Positions 1 through 8,481 of a stretch of 64,000 bases of DNA are shown here, piece by piece. Within the stretch, counting starts at the first letter, position 1; each line of letters starts with the position of its first letter. A program made the position numbers and the translations under genes. Under the pieces are notes generated by a model that was given only the letters and a program-made list of their open reading frames with translations, did not search any database and was not told the origin of the DNA. The DNA comes from Nocardia terrae (GTDB lineage Bacteria; Actinomycetota; Actinomycetes; Mycobacteriales; Mycobacteriaceae): NCBI RefSeq assembly GCF_009760405.1, contig NZ_WRPP01000016.1, positions 1-64,000 of the forward strand, in the 5' to 3' direction.

Positions 1-127
1 CCAGAAACGGTGGATCACCCGCTGGAAATCGGCGTTGAACGCCTTCGACATCACCTTCGACGGCCGACTCACCGCCGCACGGAAATGACTCAATCAACCC
101 GAGTTACACCGTTATCTGGACAGACCC
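1..127 (+). mobile_element. 3' end of an IS256-family insertion sequence
   Basis: Bases 2-88 encode the last 28 residues and stop of a transposase. They read like the conserved C-terminus of IS256-family DDE transposases (R-W-x-T-R-W-K-x-A-L-N-A-F-x-I-T-F). The rest of the gene lies before the window. About 13 bases after the stop comes a tract typical of an IS256-type terminal inverted repeat (101-127, ending GGACAGACCC), which should be the right end of the element. The stop codon of the neighbouring minus-strand gene lies inside this tract, so the element has inserted into that gene. The family call rests on the C-terminal signature alone. The left end and target-site duplication cannot be seen. 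Confidence 0.7.
101..127. repeat. Putative right terminal inverted repeat of the IS
   Basis: This tract directly follows the transposase fragment and resembles IS256-family ends, which read GGGTCTGTCCAGATAA... on the outward strand. The exact edge is inferred, because the partner repeat is outside the window. Confidence 0.55.
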
Positions 128-504
128 GCTCGCCAGACAAGTTCTGCCACAACCGCATTCAGGTGATGGGCTGTTTCGACGACGTCGTCGCCCCCGAGCA
201 GCATGATTCGCTCGAACGCGCGGCTCCGTTCCCCGCCGGTCTCGGAAAGTAGTGCACGGAGTTCCTCTTCCGTACGCGGATCTGGGTGCTGGTCCTCGCT
301 GCGGTATGCGTGATACAGCGTCCACGCCGCGGAGATGTTCGCGCGCACCTTGTCTACGTAGGCCTCGTAAGCATCGAGCTTCCGACTGTCCCAACGCGTC
401 GAGAGCTCATACCGATTGCGTTGACGCGTCAAGACATACGTCGCGACGTAGGACGACACAGCACCTACGAGAACACCGGCGATGGTGACGATCTGACTGA
501 CCAT
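112..504 (-). pseudogene. Membrane-anchored hypothetical protein, 3' end replaced by the IS
   Basis: The 130-residue frame starts at an ATG with a G-rich ribosome site just upstream; an in-frame ATG at 534 is an alternative. One N-terminal transmembrane helix (about residues 3-24) is followed by a charged helical cytoplasmic part with no recognised domain. The last codons, G-L-S-R-stop, are read from the terminal repeat of the adjoining insertion sequence, so the native C-terminus has been lost. How much is missing is unknown. The function is unknown. The remaining frame is open and could still be expressed as a shortened protein. Confidence 0.65.
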
Positions 505-818
505 GGTCCCCCCACGCGTGGACTGCTGTGTCATCGAGAGCTGTGCAGGCTCTCGTCAGTCAATCTTGCATGGGATACGTCTCGGACTCCACCTTGCCTT
601 CCACGCACGCCTGGTCGCGGCGACGCGTCGGGTTGGGGTCTGCGGCAACACGGTCGAGTCCGAACCTCTCCTGTCCTGAGTTTGGTTGTGTCGCAGCCCT
701 TATCGGGATGACGTGTCAGTGGGGGCGGCTGTGATGCTGGCGGGCCATGCCGTTTTGGAGGATCCTGAGGGCGGCGGTGTGGCCGGTGTGGTGGGTTCTG
801 GTCGGCGAGGAGGGTTGT
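505..818. other. Gene-free stretch between divergent genes
   Basis: This stretch lies between the minus-strand membrane protein and the plus-strand methyltransferase. Short frames on both strands have no recognisable protein features. It must hold promoters for both flanking genes. Apart from a GAGGAGG ribosome site just before 819, nothing specific is seen. Confidence 0.5.
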
Positions 819-1664
819 ATGGAGAGTGCGCCGAGTCGGACGGCGATGTTTGCGGCTATATCGCGGGGGTTGTTTCGGTTGGAGACGGCGGCGCCGTGGG
901 TGTTGGATGATGTGTTGGCGCTGGTGCTGGTTGGGCCGGGGTGGCGGGAGTTGCGAGAGCGATACGATCCGATGTTTCCTGAGTCGGTTCGGCTCGAGGC
1001 TCGGGCGGCTGTTTGCACTCGTAGTCGGTATGCCGAGGATCGGCTGGGGGCGGGTGGGTTCGGGCAGTATGTGATTCTTGGGGCGGGGCTGGACTCGTTT
1101 GCTTGGCGGCGGCCGGATCTGGTCGGCTCGGTGACGGTGTTCGAGGTTGATCACCCTGCCTCGCAGGGCTGGAAGCTCGAGCGGGTCAGGGAACTTGGGC
1201 TGCCGGTCAGCGAGTCGCAGGTGTTCGTGCCGGTTGATTTCGAGGCTGAGCCGGTTCGGGATGCGTTGGGCGCGGCCGGGTTCGATTGGGGGGAGCCGGC
1301 GATGTTCTGTTGGACGGGCGTGGCCCCTTATCTGACGGCACAGGCGATCGAGTCGACGTTGCGCATGGTCGCGGCGGCGGCTCCCGGGTCGGAGGTGGTG
1401 TTCTCCTACCTTGCCGAGGACGCTGCGCTCGACGACGCGGGGGCGGAATACGCCCGTATCTACACTCCGATCGCGGCTTCTGTCGGCGAGCCTCTTCAGC
1501 CGGGCTGGCCGGTATCCGAGATCGAGAAGCTGGTCAGCCGGTGCGGGCCGAAGGTCGTGGACCACCCCACACGCGCAGACCTTCAGCAGCGCTACTTCGC
1601 CGATCGGACCGATGGCCTACGCCCCTACACCTTCGAGACGCTGGTGGCCGCGCGGGTCATCTGA
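819..1664 (+). CDS. SAM-dependent methyltransferase, Ppm1/TIGR00027 family
   Basis: This 281-residue class I methyltransferase belongs to the leucine carboxyl methyltransferase-like family that is expanded in mycobacteria and nocardiae; their substrates are mostly unknown. The SAM-binding motif L-G-A-G-L-D-S is at residues 87-93. It is followed by the family motif F-E-V-D-H-P at 108-113. The start is the ATG preceded by GAGGAGG about 6 bases upstream; an upstream in-frame ATG at 747 has no such site and would add an atypical hydrophobic leader. The gene converges on a second, unrelated methyltransferase with only 10 bases between them. Confidence 0.85.
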   Translation: MESAPSRTAMFAAISRGLFRLETAAPWVLDDVLALVLVGPGWRELRERYDPMFPESVRLEARAAVCTRSRYAEDRLGAGGFGQYVILGAGLDSFAWRRPDLVGSVTVFEVDHPASQGWKLERVRELGLPVSESQVFVPVDFEAEPVRDALGAAGFDWGEPAMFCWTGVAPYLTAQAIESTLRMVAAAAPGSEVVFSYLAEDAALDDAGAEYARIYTPIAASVGEPLQPGWPVSEIEKLVSRCGPKVVDHPTRADLQQRYFADRTDGLRPYTFETLVAARVI

Positions 1665-1674
1665 GCGAGCGGTC

Positions 1675-2559
1675 TCAGTCGCGTTGGAAATGCCAGAGCA
1701 GCAGTGACGGTGCGCCTACGTCGGCGGAGGAGGCGGCTTCGGGGATCAGGCTGTAGAGGGACCAGGGCCAGATTTCCCAGGGGCCGGGGTCGGTGGTTGG
1801 AGGGAGGGCGGTGGAGGTGAGGCGTTGCGGGGGAATCGGCTCCTTGCAGGCTCGGATCGAGAGTCCTGCGGCGAGGGCGGCTCGCACGTAGTCGCCCGTG
1901 GGGTGATGGTGGGATCGGATGCGGGCGGGGGTGCCGTCGGGTAGGCGGACTGTGGGGACGTGGGTTCGGGCGACGCGGTCGGGGTGGATGTCGGCGATTA
2001 TCGCGTGGCCGCCGGGGCGGAGGACTCGGGCGAATTCGGTGAAGACCTGGGTCAGGTCGGGGACGTGGGAGAGGGCCAGGGCGCAGGTCACGATGTCGAT
2101 CGATGCCGTGGCGATGGGGAGGTTTTCCAGGGGGCCGACTCGGAAGTCGGTGTCCGGGAGGCGGTTTCGGGCCTGTTCGAGCATTTCCGGGGTGGCGTCG
2201 ACGCCGATCGGCTTGTGGCCGCAGTCGGCGAGCAGGGCGGTGATACGGCCGGTGCCGCAGGCGGCGTCCAACGCGATGCCGGAGGGGAGCTGTTCGGCTA
2301 TGGGGCGGATGAAGGTGTCGACGAAGCCGAATGCGGGGTTGGGGCCGTCGTAGGTTTCGGCCCAGATTCCGTATCCTTCAGGGCTTTCCGCTGTCGAGAC
2401 GTCGACGCCGGGGTGGGTGGCGAGCTCGCCGTCGAGGAGTTGGCGGATCTCGCGGAAGCGGGCCTCGATGAAGTCGCGGTCGTGTTCGCCCGCGAAGGCG
2501 CGGAGCAGGGCGACCCCTTCCAATCCCAGCACATAGGCCAACGGATGTTCGTAGGTCAT
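1675..2559 (-). CDS. Class I SAM-dependent methyltransferase (Methyltransf_11 type)
   Basis: This 294-residue protein has the Rossmann SAM-binding motif D-A-A-C-G-T-G near residue 98. An acidic G-V-D segment follows for the ribose, and then a typical V-L-R-P-G-G loop. The N-terminal hundred residues are an extra helical part often seen in polyketide- or lipid-related methyltransferases. The substrate cannot be inferred. The start is uncertain, because neither the ATG at 2559 nor the in-frame GTG at 2580 has a clear ribosome site. It lies immediately downstream of the lipase gene on the same strand, 74 bases away. Confidence 0.8.
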   Translation of the reverse strand: MTYEHPLAYVLGLEGVALLRAFAGEHDRDFIEARFREIRQLLDGELATHPGVDVSTAESPEGYGIWAETYDGPNPAFGFVDTFIRPIAEQLPSGIALDAACGTGRITALLADCGHKPIGVDATPEMLEQARNRLPDTDFRVGPLENLPIATASIDIVTCALALSHVPDLTQVFTEFARVLRPGGHAIIADIHPDRVARTHVPTVRLPDGTPARIRSHHHPTGDYVRAALAAGLSIRACKEPIPPQRLTSTALPPTTDPGPWEIWPWSLYSLIPEAASSADVGAPSLLLWHFQRD

Positions 2560-2633
2560 GAGCGGGACGCTAACGCGCACTCGCGGTTCGAAGCGAGCGA
2601 ATTATGTGCCGCGACGGGGCACGTGGCCGCGGG

Positions 2634-3629
2634 CTACCGGCAGGCGGGTAAGCCGGTGGCGGTCGGGTCCAGCGCCCTTTCGACGATGTAGGCCACGGCG
2701 GGAGAATCGGGGAGTTTTCCGTGCGGGGTCGTGTCGGTCGGGCACACGTCTTGTACCCAGAGGTTTTCGACGCTGGCGCCGGGGCCCGCGGTGAGGAAGG
2801 TCGCCTCGGGCGGGGTCGAGGTCTTGTCGACATGCGTTGCGACGACGGTGTATTCGATGCCGGGGACGGTGTCGCCGTCGGCGTTGAGGGTGGTGATGAA
2901 TTCGCTGCCCGCCAGCTGTTGCACGGAGGCCAAGCCGACGTAGCTTCCGATGAGGCCGCCGGCCAGGCCGGAGCTTCCGGTGGAGCCGGAGGAGAGGGCG
3001 GTGGAGCCCGAGGAGCTTCCGAGGGCGAGCTCGGACAGGCCGTCCATGGTTGTGCCGTGGTTCGTGGCCGCTACGGTGATCAGTTTCGCGACCTTGGCGG
3101 CGCCGCCCTCGAAGCGCAGGTACTGGCGGGACATGGTGCCGCCCTGCGAATGTCCGACGAGGTCGACCCGGTCGACGCCGGTCGATTCGAGGACACGGTC
3201 GACGAAGGTGGCGAGTTCCTTGGCGGAGGTGGGGATGTCGCCATTGCCGTAGGAGCCGCGCTTGGCGCCCATGACGCTGGTGGTGTCCTTGCCGTAGTTG
3301 AGCGAGAACACGCAGTAGCCTTCGGATTTCAGCTGCGGGGCCAGGGTGTTCCAGGCGTTCTGATTGCCCCAGGTGCCGTGGACGAGGACGACGGGGCGCG
3401 GGTGCGCGGCGGTCGGCCGGCACGAGAAGTCGTTGGCTCCGGGCGGCGGGGTGCTGCCGTCGGGTCCGTCGCTCGCGCCGCTGCCCGAGGACGATCCGCT
3501 GCCCGAGGAGAGCCCGATGGGGCTCGGGTCCGCGGAGGCGGTGCCGCACAGGGTCGATGCGCCGACCGCCAACGCGAGCAGTGTTCCGTTCGCGATCCTC
3601 ATCGAACGTCGCGTACTGGTCGAAGCCAT
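2634..3629 (-). CDS. Secreted alpha/beta-hydrolase lipase (EstA/LipA-like class 2 lipase)
   Basis: This 331-residue exported esterase/lipase carries an N-terminal signal peptide with an Ala-x-Ala cleavage site near residue 33. A Ser/Gly-rich linker (about 40-62) follows. The hydrolase core has an oxyanion segment H-G-T-W-G-N near residue 84 and the nucleophile motif G-H-S-Q-G-G with Ser161. These fit the bacterial class 2 lipase family, which acts on short to medium acyl esters outside the cell. Cysteines near 70, 106 and the C-terminus may form disulfides. It is divergent from a TetR gene, and an inverted repeat (3680-3706) lies in the shared intergenic region. Confidence 0.85.
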   Translation of the reverse strand: MASTSTRRSMRIANGTLLALAVGASTLCGTASADPSPIGLSSGSGSSSGSGASDGPDGSTPPPGANDFSCRPTAAHPRPVVLVHGTWGNQNAWNTLAPQLKSEGYCVFSLNYGKDTTSVMGAKRGSYGNGDIPTSAKELATFVDRVLESTGVDRVDLVGHSQGGTMSRQYLRFEGGAAKVAKLITVAATNHGTTMDGLSELALGSSSGSTALSSGSTGSSGLAGGLIGSYVGLASVQQLAGSEFITTLNADGDTVPGIEYTVVATHVDKTSTPPEATFLTAGPGASVENLWVQDVCPTDTTPHGKLPDSPAVAYIVERALDPTATGLPACR

Positions 3630-3679
3630 CTGAACGAGATTCCTTCCGTCGCCAAATTTCCCGTGCTCACCGCACCTCC

Positions 3680-3706
3680 CGAAAACAGTACATCATTCGG
3701 TTTTCG
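3680..3706. promoter_or_regulatory. Inverted repeat between lipase and TetR genes
   Basis: The perfect 7-base arms CGAAAAC and GTTTTCG are separated by 13 bases. The repeat sits between the divergent lipase and TetR genes, so it is a plausible operator for the TetR protein. No binding evidence exists in the sequence beyond position and symmetry. Confidence 0.4.
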
Positions 3707-3834
3707 TGGAAAGGGCGGCCGAACGACGCCAATGCGCGCCCTCGCGCACCGGACGGCGTACGTTCTTGCTGGCATGGATGTTCGACGCTGATGACTGGGC
3801 GTCGGGAAACGATGATGTCGAGGAAGGCGCCACC

Positions 3835-4461
3835 GTGGCGAACAGGACTATGACGCAGGCCAGGCTGGAGCGTCGCCGGGTGATCGTGGCGGCCGCCGCG
3901 GGGTTGTTCGCTGCCTGCGGTTACCGGGCGGCCAGCATGGACGAGATCGCCTGCCGGTCGGGGATCAGCAAACCGATACTGTACAAGTCGTTTTCGAGCA
4001 AGCTGGAGCTCTATCTAGCGGTGCTGGACGAGGCCGTGCACGTGTTGGACGAGACGCTCTCGACGTCGCTCGGCAGCGCACGGGACATGCAGTCGGTCGT
4101 GGTCGCGACGGTGACCGCGGTGTTCGACTTCGCGGACCTGCACCCGCGCAGTGCCGCTCTGCTCGCCGGGGCCGCGGTGGCCGAGGAACCGGCGGCGCAA
4201 CGATTGGCGCATCGCGCGGGGACGATCTGCACCGACGCCGTCACGCGGGCATTGGCACCGTTCCCGCAGCCGCGGATCGGGCAGCAGTGGCTGATCACGG
4301 CCGAATTGGTCGCGATCGCACAAGCCTGCGCGCGGGACTGGGTGGCCACCGGCAAGCCGCTGTCCAAACACGACGCCGTCGCGACCACCGCCGGTCTCTG
4401 CTGGACCGGTCTCGCCGGTATCCGGTCGATCCGGCCGCAGCCCAGCCACACCGCCGAATAG
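3835..4461 (+). CDS. TetR/AcrR family transcriptional regulator
   Basis: This 208-residue one-component repressor has an N-terminal helix-turn-helix at residues 34-53 (S-M-D-E-I-A ... I-L-Y-K-S-F), followed by a variable helical ligand-binding domain. The start is taken as GTG 3835 with GAGGAAG about 10 bases upstream; the longer frame from 3706 has no ribosome site and an atypical leader. Divergence from the secreted lipase makes that gene a likely target. The ligand is unknown. Confidence 0.8.
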   Translation: MANRTMTQARLERRRVIVAAAAGLFAACGYRAASMDEIACRSGISKPILYKSFSSKLELYLAVLDEAVHVLDETLSTSLGSARDMQSVVVATVTAVFDFADLHPRSAALLAGAAVAEEPAAQRLAHRAGTICTDAVTRALAPFPQPRIGQQWLITAELVAIAQACARDWVATGKPLSKHDAVATTAGLCWTGLAGIRSIRPQPSHTAE

Positions 4462-4491
4462 TTCCCCGCCCCGGCAGCGACCGAGCCTGGC

Positions 4492-5112
4492 TCAGATCGC
4501 CCGCGCTACACCGCTGAGGTGCGGAGTCATCGGGGGTGGGAGCGGCCAGACGAGGTGGGAGCGGAGGTCGGTGGTGTCGAAGCCCGCCGCGGCGATGGCG
4601 GCGGCGGTGTGGCGGTTGGGCTGGCAGCCCGAAGCGAAGGCGGACCAGGGGCGGGCGATGCCGTCCTGGAAGCGCGCCATGAGCCCCTCGCCCCGGACGT
4701 GTTCGAGGACGATGAGTTTGCCGTCGGGGGTCAGCACCCGGCGGACTTCGGCGAGGGTGGCGGCGGGGTCGTCGACCGAACAGAGGACCAGTCCGCACAG
4801 AACGCTGTCGAAGGAGGCGTCGGGGAAGGGCAGTCGTTCACCCGCGGCGTCGAGGATCTCGGCGGACAGGCCGAGGCGCTGGGCTTTTCGCTCCGCCATG
4901 CGGCGCATGACGGGATCGGGCTCCACCGCGGTGATCGAGGCTACTTCGGGTGGAAGGTATTTCAGGTCATTACCGGGTCCGATGCCGATGATGAGCAGAC
5001 GGCCTTCGGCGTGGGACATGCTCTCGGTGCGGATCCGCCCGTACAGCAGAGGATCGGTGAAGTCGACCAGCAGGCGATAGAAATAGGGGAACAACGGGTT
5101 TCGAGCTGCCAT
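4492..5112 (-). CDS. Class I SAM-dependent methyltransferase
   Basis: This 206-residue protein of the UbiE/Methyltransf_11 group has the SAM motif G-I-G-P-G-N at residues 43-48, the acidic A-V-E-P-D-P segment after it, and a motif with V-L-x-P-D-G-K near the middle. Close relatives in mycobacteria are described as phospholipid or small-molecule methyltransferases, but nothing here fixes the substrate. It is convergent with the preceding TetR gene (30-base gap) and divergent from an HTH regulator. Confidence 0.8.
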   Translation of the reverse strand: MAARNPLFPYFYRLLVDFTDPLLYGRIRTESMSHAEGRLLIIGIGPGNDLKYLPPEVASITAVEPDPVMRRMAERKAQRLGLSAEILDAAGERLPFPDASFDSVLCGLVLCSVDDPAATLAEVRRVLTPDGKLIVLEHVRGEGLMARFQDGIARPWSAFASGCQPNRHTAAAIAAAGFDTTDLRSHLVWPLPPPMTPHLSGVARAI

Positions 5113-5259
5113 GGCTGGATTCTGCTCCTGATGACCATGCTCGGCCGACGAATCGGACTATTGGCGGATCAGGCAAATACCGGCAGGTGGCACCGCGGGC
5201 GGTTGTGTACCTTGAGAATTCGGATGTCGCGGCAACGGTGCCGGGATCGGAGGGGAACT

Positions 5260-6009
5260 GTGTCTGGGGATCTGGCCGACCTGCTGGTTCGGTCACGCGA
5301 ATTGCTGGATTCCGCACTGTCGAGAATCGATTCGGCCGCGGGTGCCGGGGAGATCACCGACAACTCGCCGGTGACTCCCCGCGAGGATTGGGGCGAGACC
5401 TTGCTGCAGCGGTTACGCGGGGTGCGGGACGAGGTGACGATCGCGATCTCGAATCCGATTCGGGCGCGGCGGGAGTTCGTCGCTGCGGACGCGCTGCTCC
5501 GGGAGCTGATCGACGGCGGGAAACGGGTCCGGATGCTCGTGTACTCGCGATACGCCGACGATCACGATCTGGAGGAATTGCTCCGGGATCGTACGTTCAG
5601 CGATCGAATCCGGGTCACGCACAACACATTCCACAACACGATGGTCATCGACGACCGGCTGGCAGTGGTGTGGACACAGGCGAACGGGAAACCGCAGGCC
5701 TATTTCGCCACCGAATTCACCCTGTTGGGCGCCATCCAGCAATTCGCCAACCAGACCTGGGAGACCGCGCTCCCCCTGCGGGATCATGTCGCACTGCGCC
5801 GGCGCGGATTCGACGAGATGGCCATCGCGGTGCTGCGATTGCTGAACGCCGGTGTCACCGATGAGGTGGCGGCGCGGCGGCTTTCGGTGTCCACCCGCAC
5901 CTATCGACGTTATCTGGCCGACGTCATGATCCGGTTGAACGCCGCGACCCGTTTCCAGCTCGGTGCTCGTGCGGCCGAACTGGGGCTGTTGAAAGCGGAG
6001 AGCGCTTGA
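5260..6009 (+). CDS. HTH transcriptional regulator with TrmB/PLD-like sensor domain (LuxR-type HTH)
   Basis: The protein has 249 residues. Residues 50-170 resemble the phospholipase-D-like sensor fold of TrmB-type regulators and hold the phrase I-A-I-S-N-P-I. A LuxR/GerE-type helix-turn-helix follows in the last 60 residues (V-A-A-R-R-L-S-V-S-T-R-T-Y-R-R-Y-L). The start is GTG 5260 with GGAGGGG just upstream; the much longer open frame before it lies antisense to the methyltransferase and is not coding. Its final 86 bases overlap the 3' end of the convergent acyl-CoA synthetase gene. Confidence 0.75.
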   Translation: MSGDLADLLVRSRELLDSALSRIDSAAGAGEITDNSPVTPREDWGETLLQRLRGVRDEVTIAISNPIRARREFVAADALLRELIDGGKRVRMLVYSRYADDHDLEELLRDRTFSDRIRVTHNTFHNTMVIDDRLAVVWTQANGKPQAYFATEFTLLGAIQQFANQTWETALPLRDHVALRRRGFDEMAIAVLRLLNAGVTDEVAARRLSVSTRTYRRYLADVMIRLNAATRFQLGARAAELGLLKAESA

Positions 6010-7612
6010 GTTCGGCGTGCTCGGCGGCATGCCTCTTTGCGGCGGGGTAGTTGGCCTTGCCGCTCGGCTGGCGCATCATCTGCTCGACGATCCAATAGCC
6101 GCGCGGCGCTTTGTATCCGGCGACCTTGGTGCGCACGTGCGCGTCGAGGGCGGCGAGGTCGAGCTCGGTCTCGCCGCGCGGCTGCACCAGCGCCGCGACG
6201 GAGTTGCCGAAACGCTCGTCGGAGATGCCGATCACCAAGGCGTCGAAGACATCCGGATGCGATTTGAGCGCGCCCTCGACCTCTTCGGGGAAGACCTTCT
6301 CACCGCCGGTGTTGATGCATTCCGACCCGCGCCCGAGCAGGGTGACGGTGCCGTCCTCCTCGTAGCGCGCGTAGTCGCCGGGCACGACGTAGCGGGTGCC
6401 GTCCACCTCGACGAAAATCGTCTTCGTCTTCTCCGGATCCTTGTAGTACCCCAGCGGCACGTGCCCGCTGCGCGCCATCCGGCCCACCGCACCCGGCTTG
6501 GGCTCCACCAGTTTTCCGTCGTCGTCGATGAGCGCGGCCTGCGCGTTGTACTTCACCCGCGGGCCTTGGGAATGATCGGAATCCTTGCTGACCACGGCCA
6601 GTCCGGTGCTGCCGCTCTCCGAGGAGCCGATCACGTCGGTGATGAACAGATTCGGGAACTGTTCGAGGTACTGCTGTTTGAGCGCCTGAGAGAACAGCGC
6701 GGCGTGGCTGCTGAACGCCCACAGCGACGACACGTCGTACTCGCCGGCACGGAACGCGTCCATCAGTGGCTTGGCCATGGCGTCACCGACCACGGTCAGC
6801 ACGTTGACCTTCTCCCGCTGTACCGCCCGCCACACCTCGTCGGCATCGAACTGCGGCACGAACACCAGCGTGCCGCCCGAGTTCAAGGTGATGAACGCCG
6901 CCCACTGCGCCGCCCCGTGGATCAACGGCGAAAGCGGGGCCATCACAATGCCATTGGGCGAGGACTTGGCATTATTCGACAATTCCCATTCGTCGGCGAC
7001 GTACTCGCCGGTGACATGGTTGATCCCGCCGCCGAGGGTGCGCCACACATCCTCGTGGGTCCACATGACGCCCTTGGGGAACCCGGTCGTGCCGCCGGTG
7101 TAGAGGATGTAGAGGTCATCGGATCGGCGCTGCTCGAAATCGCGGTCCGCCGACTGCCCGACGTGCGCCTCGTCGAAGGAGATACCGCCGTAGCACGTGT
7201 AATCGCCGCCGGTGCCGTCCTCGATCACGATCACGTCGCTCAGCAGCGGAGCGCCCGGCGCGACCTCGGCCACGATATCGGCGTACGCGCGCTCGTGGAC
7301 CAGGGCTTTCAGGTCGGCATTGTCCACGATGTAGCGGACTTCCTCGGCCACGTACCGGTAGTTGACGCACACCGAGACCGCCCGCAACTTGTAGGTGGCG
7401 ATCATCGTCTCGAGCGCCTCGATGGAGTTGCGCGAGTACACCCCCACGTGGTCGCCCTTGCCGATGCCGCGCGACGCCAGATGGTGCGCCAGCCGATTGG
7501 CGCGCTCGTCGAGTTCACGGTAGGTCACCCGGCGATCACCGCAGATGACGGCGATGCGGTCAGGGACCGCATCCACCGCGTGTTCGAACAGGTCCGCAAC
7601 ATTGAAAGCCAT
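5924..7612 (-). CDS. Acyl-CoA synthetase, FadD19-like
   Basis: This 562-residue AMP-forming fatty-acid or steroid side-chain acyl-CoA ligase has the P-loop motif Y-T-G-G-T-T-G-F-P-K-G at residues 171-181, the hinge/A8 region with G-D-Y-A-R near residue 400, and catalytic Lys519 in the A10 motif P-S-G-K-A-N-Y-P. The sequence closely follows mycobacterial FadD19, which activates long or steroid-derived acids. No steroid catabolism genes surround it here, so the substrate is open. About 40 residues of low-complexity tail follow A10 and cover the overlap with the convergent regulator gene; FadD19 proteins also carry such tails. A short palindrome lies 23-37 bases before the start. Confidence 0.85.
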   Translation of the reverse strand: MAFNVADLFEHAVDAVPDRIAVICGDRRVTYRELDERANRLAHHLASRGIGKGDHVGVYSRNSIEALETMIATYKLRAVSVCVNYRYVAEEVRYIVDNADLKALVHERAYADIVAEVAPGAPLLSDVIVIEDGTGGDYTCYGGISFDEAHVGQSADRDFEQRRSDDLYILYTGGTTGFPKGVMWTHEDVWRTLGGGINHVTGEYVADEWELSNNAKSSPNGIVMAPLSPLIHGAAQWAAFITLNSGGTLVFVPQFDADEVWRAVQREKVNVLTVVGDAMAKPLMDAFRAGEYDVSSLWAFSSHAALFSQALKQQYLEQFPNLFITDVIGSSESGSTGLAVVSKDSDHSQGPRVKYNAQAALIDDDGKLVEPKPGAVGRMARSGHVPLGYYKDPEKTKTIFVEVDGTRYVVPGDYARYEEDGTVTLLGRGSECINTGGEKVFPEEVEGALKSHPDVFDALVIGISDERFGNSVAALVQPRGETELDLAALDAHVRTKVAGYKAPRGYWIVEQMMRQPSGKANYPAAKRHAAEHAELKRSPLSTAPVRPHEHRAGNGSRRSTGS

Positions 7613-7634
7613 GCGATCACGCTAGGACCGGCGA

Positions 7635-7649
7635 CGTTGCGCGACAACG
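7635..7649. promoter_or_regulatory. Palindrome upstream of the acyl-CoA synthetase gene
   Basis: The 15-base dyad CGTTG-CGCGA-CAACG sits just upstream of the acyl-CoA synthetase start. The position suits a repressor site, but the arms are short and no regulator is identified. Confidence 0.3.
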
Positions 7650-7695
7650 AAAGTCCCGGCCGATCAATGGCAAAAAGCGGACAGACGGGTAATTC

Positions 7696-7872
7696 TCACA
7701 GGCACCAGTACAGGTTCACCGATCCCGGGAACGGGAGCGTGAAACACAGCCCGATCGATCCGTCCACGGGTGCGGCCTGCGGTTCGTCGGCGGACGCGGT
7801 CGATGCCCCGATCACACCGAGCGACAGCACAACTGCGGCCGCGGCCGCGACACTTGCGATTCTTGCGGTCAT
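7696..7872 (-). CDS. Small secreted protein, unknown function
   Basis: The 58-residue precursor has a clear signal peptide (hydrophobic stretch 5-24, cleavage A-S-A after residue 28), leaving a mature peptide of about 30 residues with two cysteines that could form one disulfide. The ATG at 7872 is chosen because AGGAG lies 8 bases upstream; a further ATG at 7902 lacks one. Short two-cysteine exported proteins of this type are common and uncharacterised in Nocardia. It is divergent from the ribonuclease gene. Confidence 0.65.
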   Translation of the reverse strand: MTARIASVAAAAAVVLSLGVIGASTASADEPQAAPVDGSIGLCFTLPFPGSVNLYWCL

Positions 7873-8067
7873 TTCGTCATCTCCTGTTCGGTGAATTCGC
7901 ATTTCGAGGAAGGCTCCCCTTTCAACGGTAGGGACCGGCTCGGCCGGTGGTAACCACCCGAAGTCGCCCGGATGAGTGGCGGACACGGACCGGTGCCCAC
8001 ACTCATTTACCCGGGCGACAACTCGATGTGACGGCCGGTTCAGACCCGCGTGGGATCGTCTGCGGTC

Positions 8068-8481
8068 ATGAAGATCGAGACGATATCGCTGAAAATGGTG
8101 TGGGGTAAGGCAATTGGCGTCGCGGTGGCCCTGATGGCCGTGGCGGCGGTGCTGGTCGGCGGGGGTATCGCACAACCGGCCGCGCCGCACCCGGTGGCCG
8201 AGCTGCGCTTGGTCACCGCGAGCGTGCCGCAGCGGGCGTGGACGACGCTGGGCCTGATCGACCAGGGCGGGTGGCCTCCGGCGGATTGCCCGGGAACCAA
8301 GGGCGGAACCACCTGGCAGAATCGGGGTGGCCAATTGCCGGAGGGCGTCGACTATTTGGAGTGGGACGTCAATTGCAAGGCCCCGGGGCGGTCGCGGGAC
8401 GCGGAGCGCATCGTGACCGGGAACGACGGATCGGCCTGGTACACCGACGACCATTACGCCACTTTCGTGCGCATGCGATGA
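8068..8481 (+). CDS. Guanyl-specific ribonuclease (RNase Sa/barnase family), N-terminally anchored or exported
   Basis: The protein has 137 residues. A hydrophobic helix at about 18-36 acts as signal peptide or anchor. Residues 58-137 follow the RNase Sa/T1-like microbial ribonuclease fold: T-L-x-L-I ... W-Q-N-R, then Y-L-E-W-D, then G-R-S-R, then Y-T-D-D-H-Y-A-T-F. By alignment to RNase Sa the catalytic residues are Glu98, Arg110 and His129, with Arg114 also conserved, so it should be active on RNA 3' of guanosine. Cys74 and Cys103 could form a disulfide. No barstar-type inhibitor gene is adjacent, which fits an enzyme that is only active outside the cytoplasm. Confidence 0.8.
   Translation: MKIETISLKMVWGKAIGVAVALMAVAAVLVGGGIAQPAAPHPVAELRLVTASVPQRAWTTLGLIDQGGWPPADCPGTKGGTTWQNRGGQLPEGVDYLEWDVNCKAPGRSRDAERIVTGNDGSAWYTDDHYATFVRMR

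Noticed and set aside
6017..7894. Long plus-strand frame across the acyl-CoA synthetase gene
   Set aside because: It reads antisense through FadD19-like motifs and lacks any recognisable domain or ribosome site.
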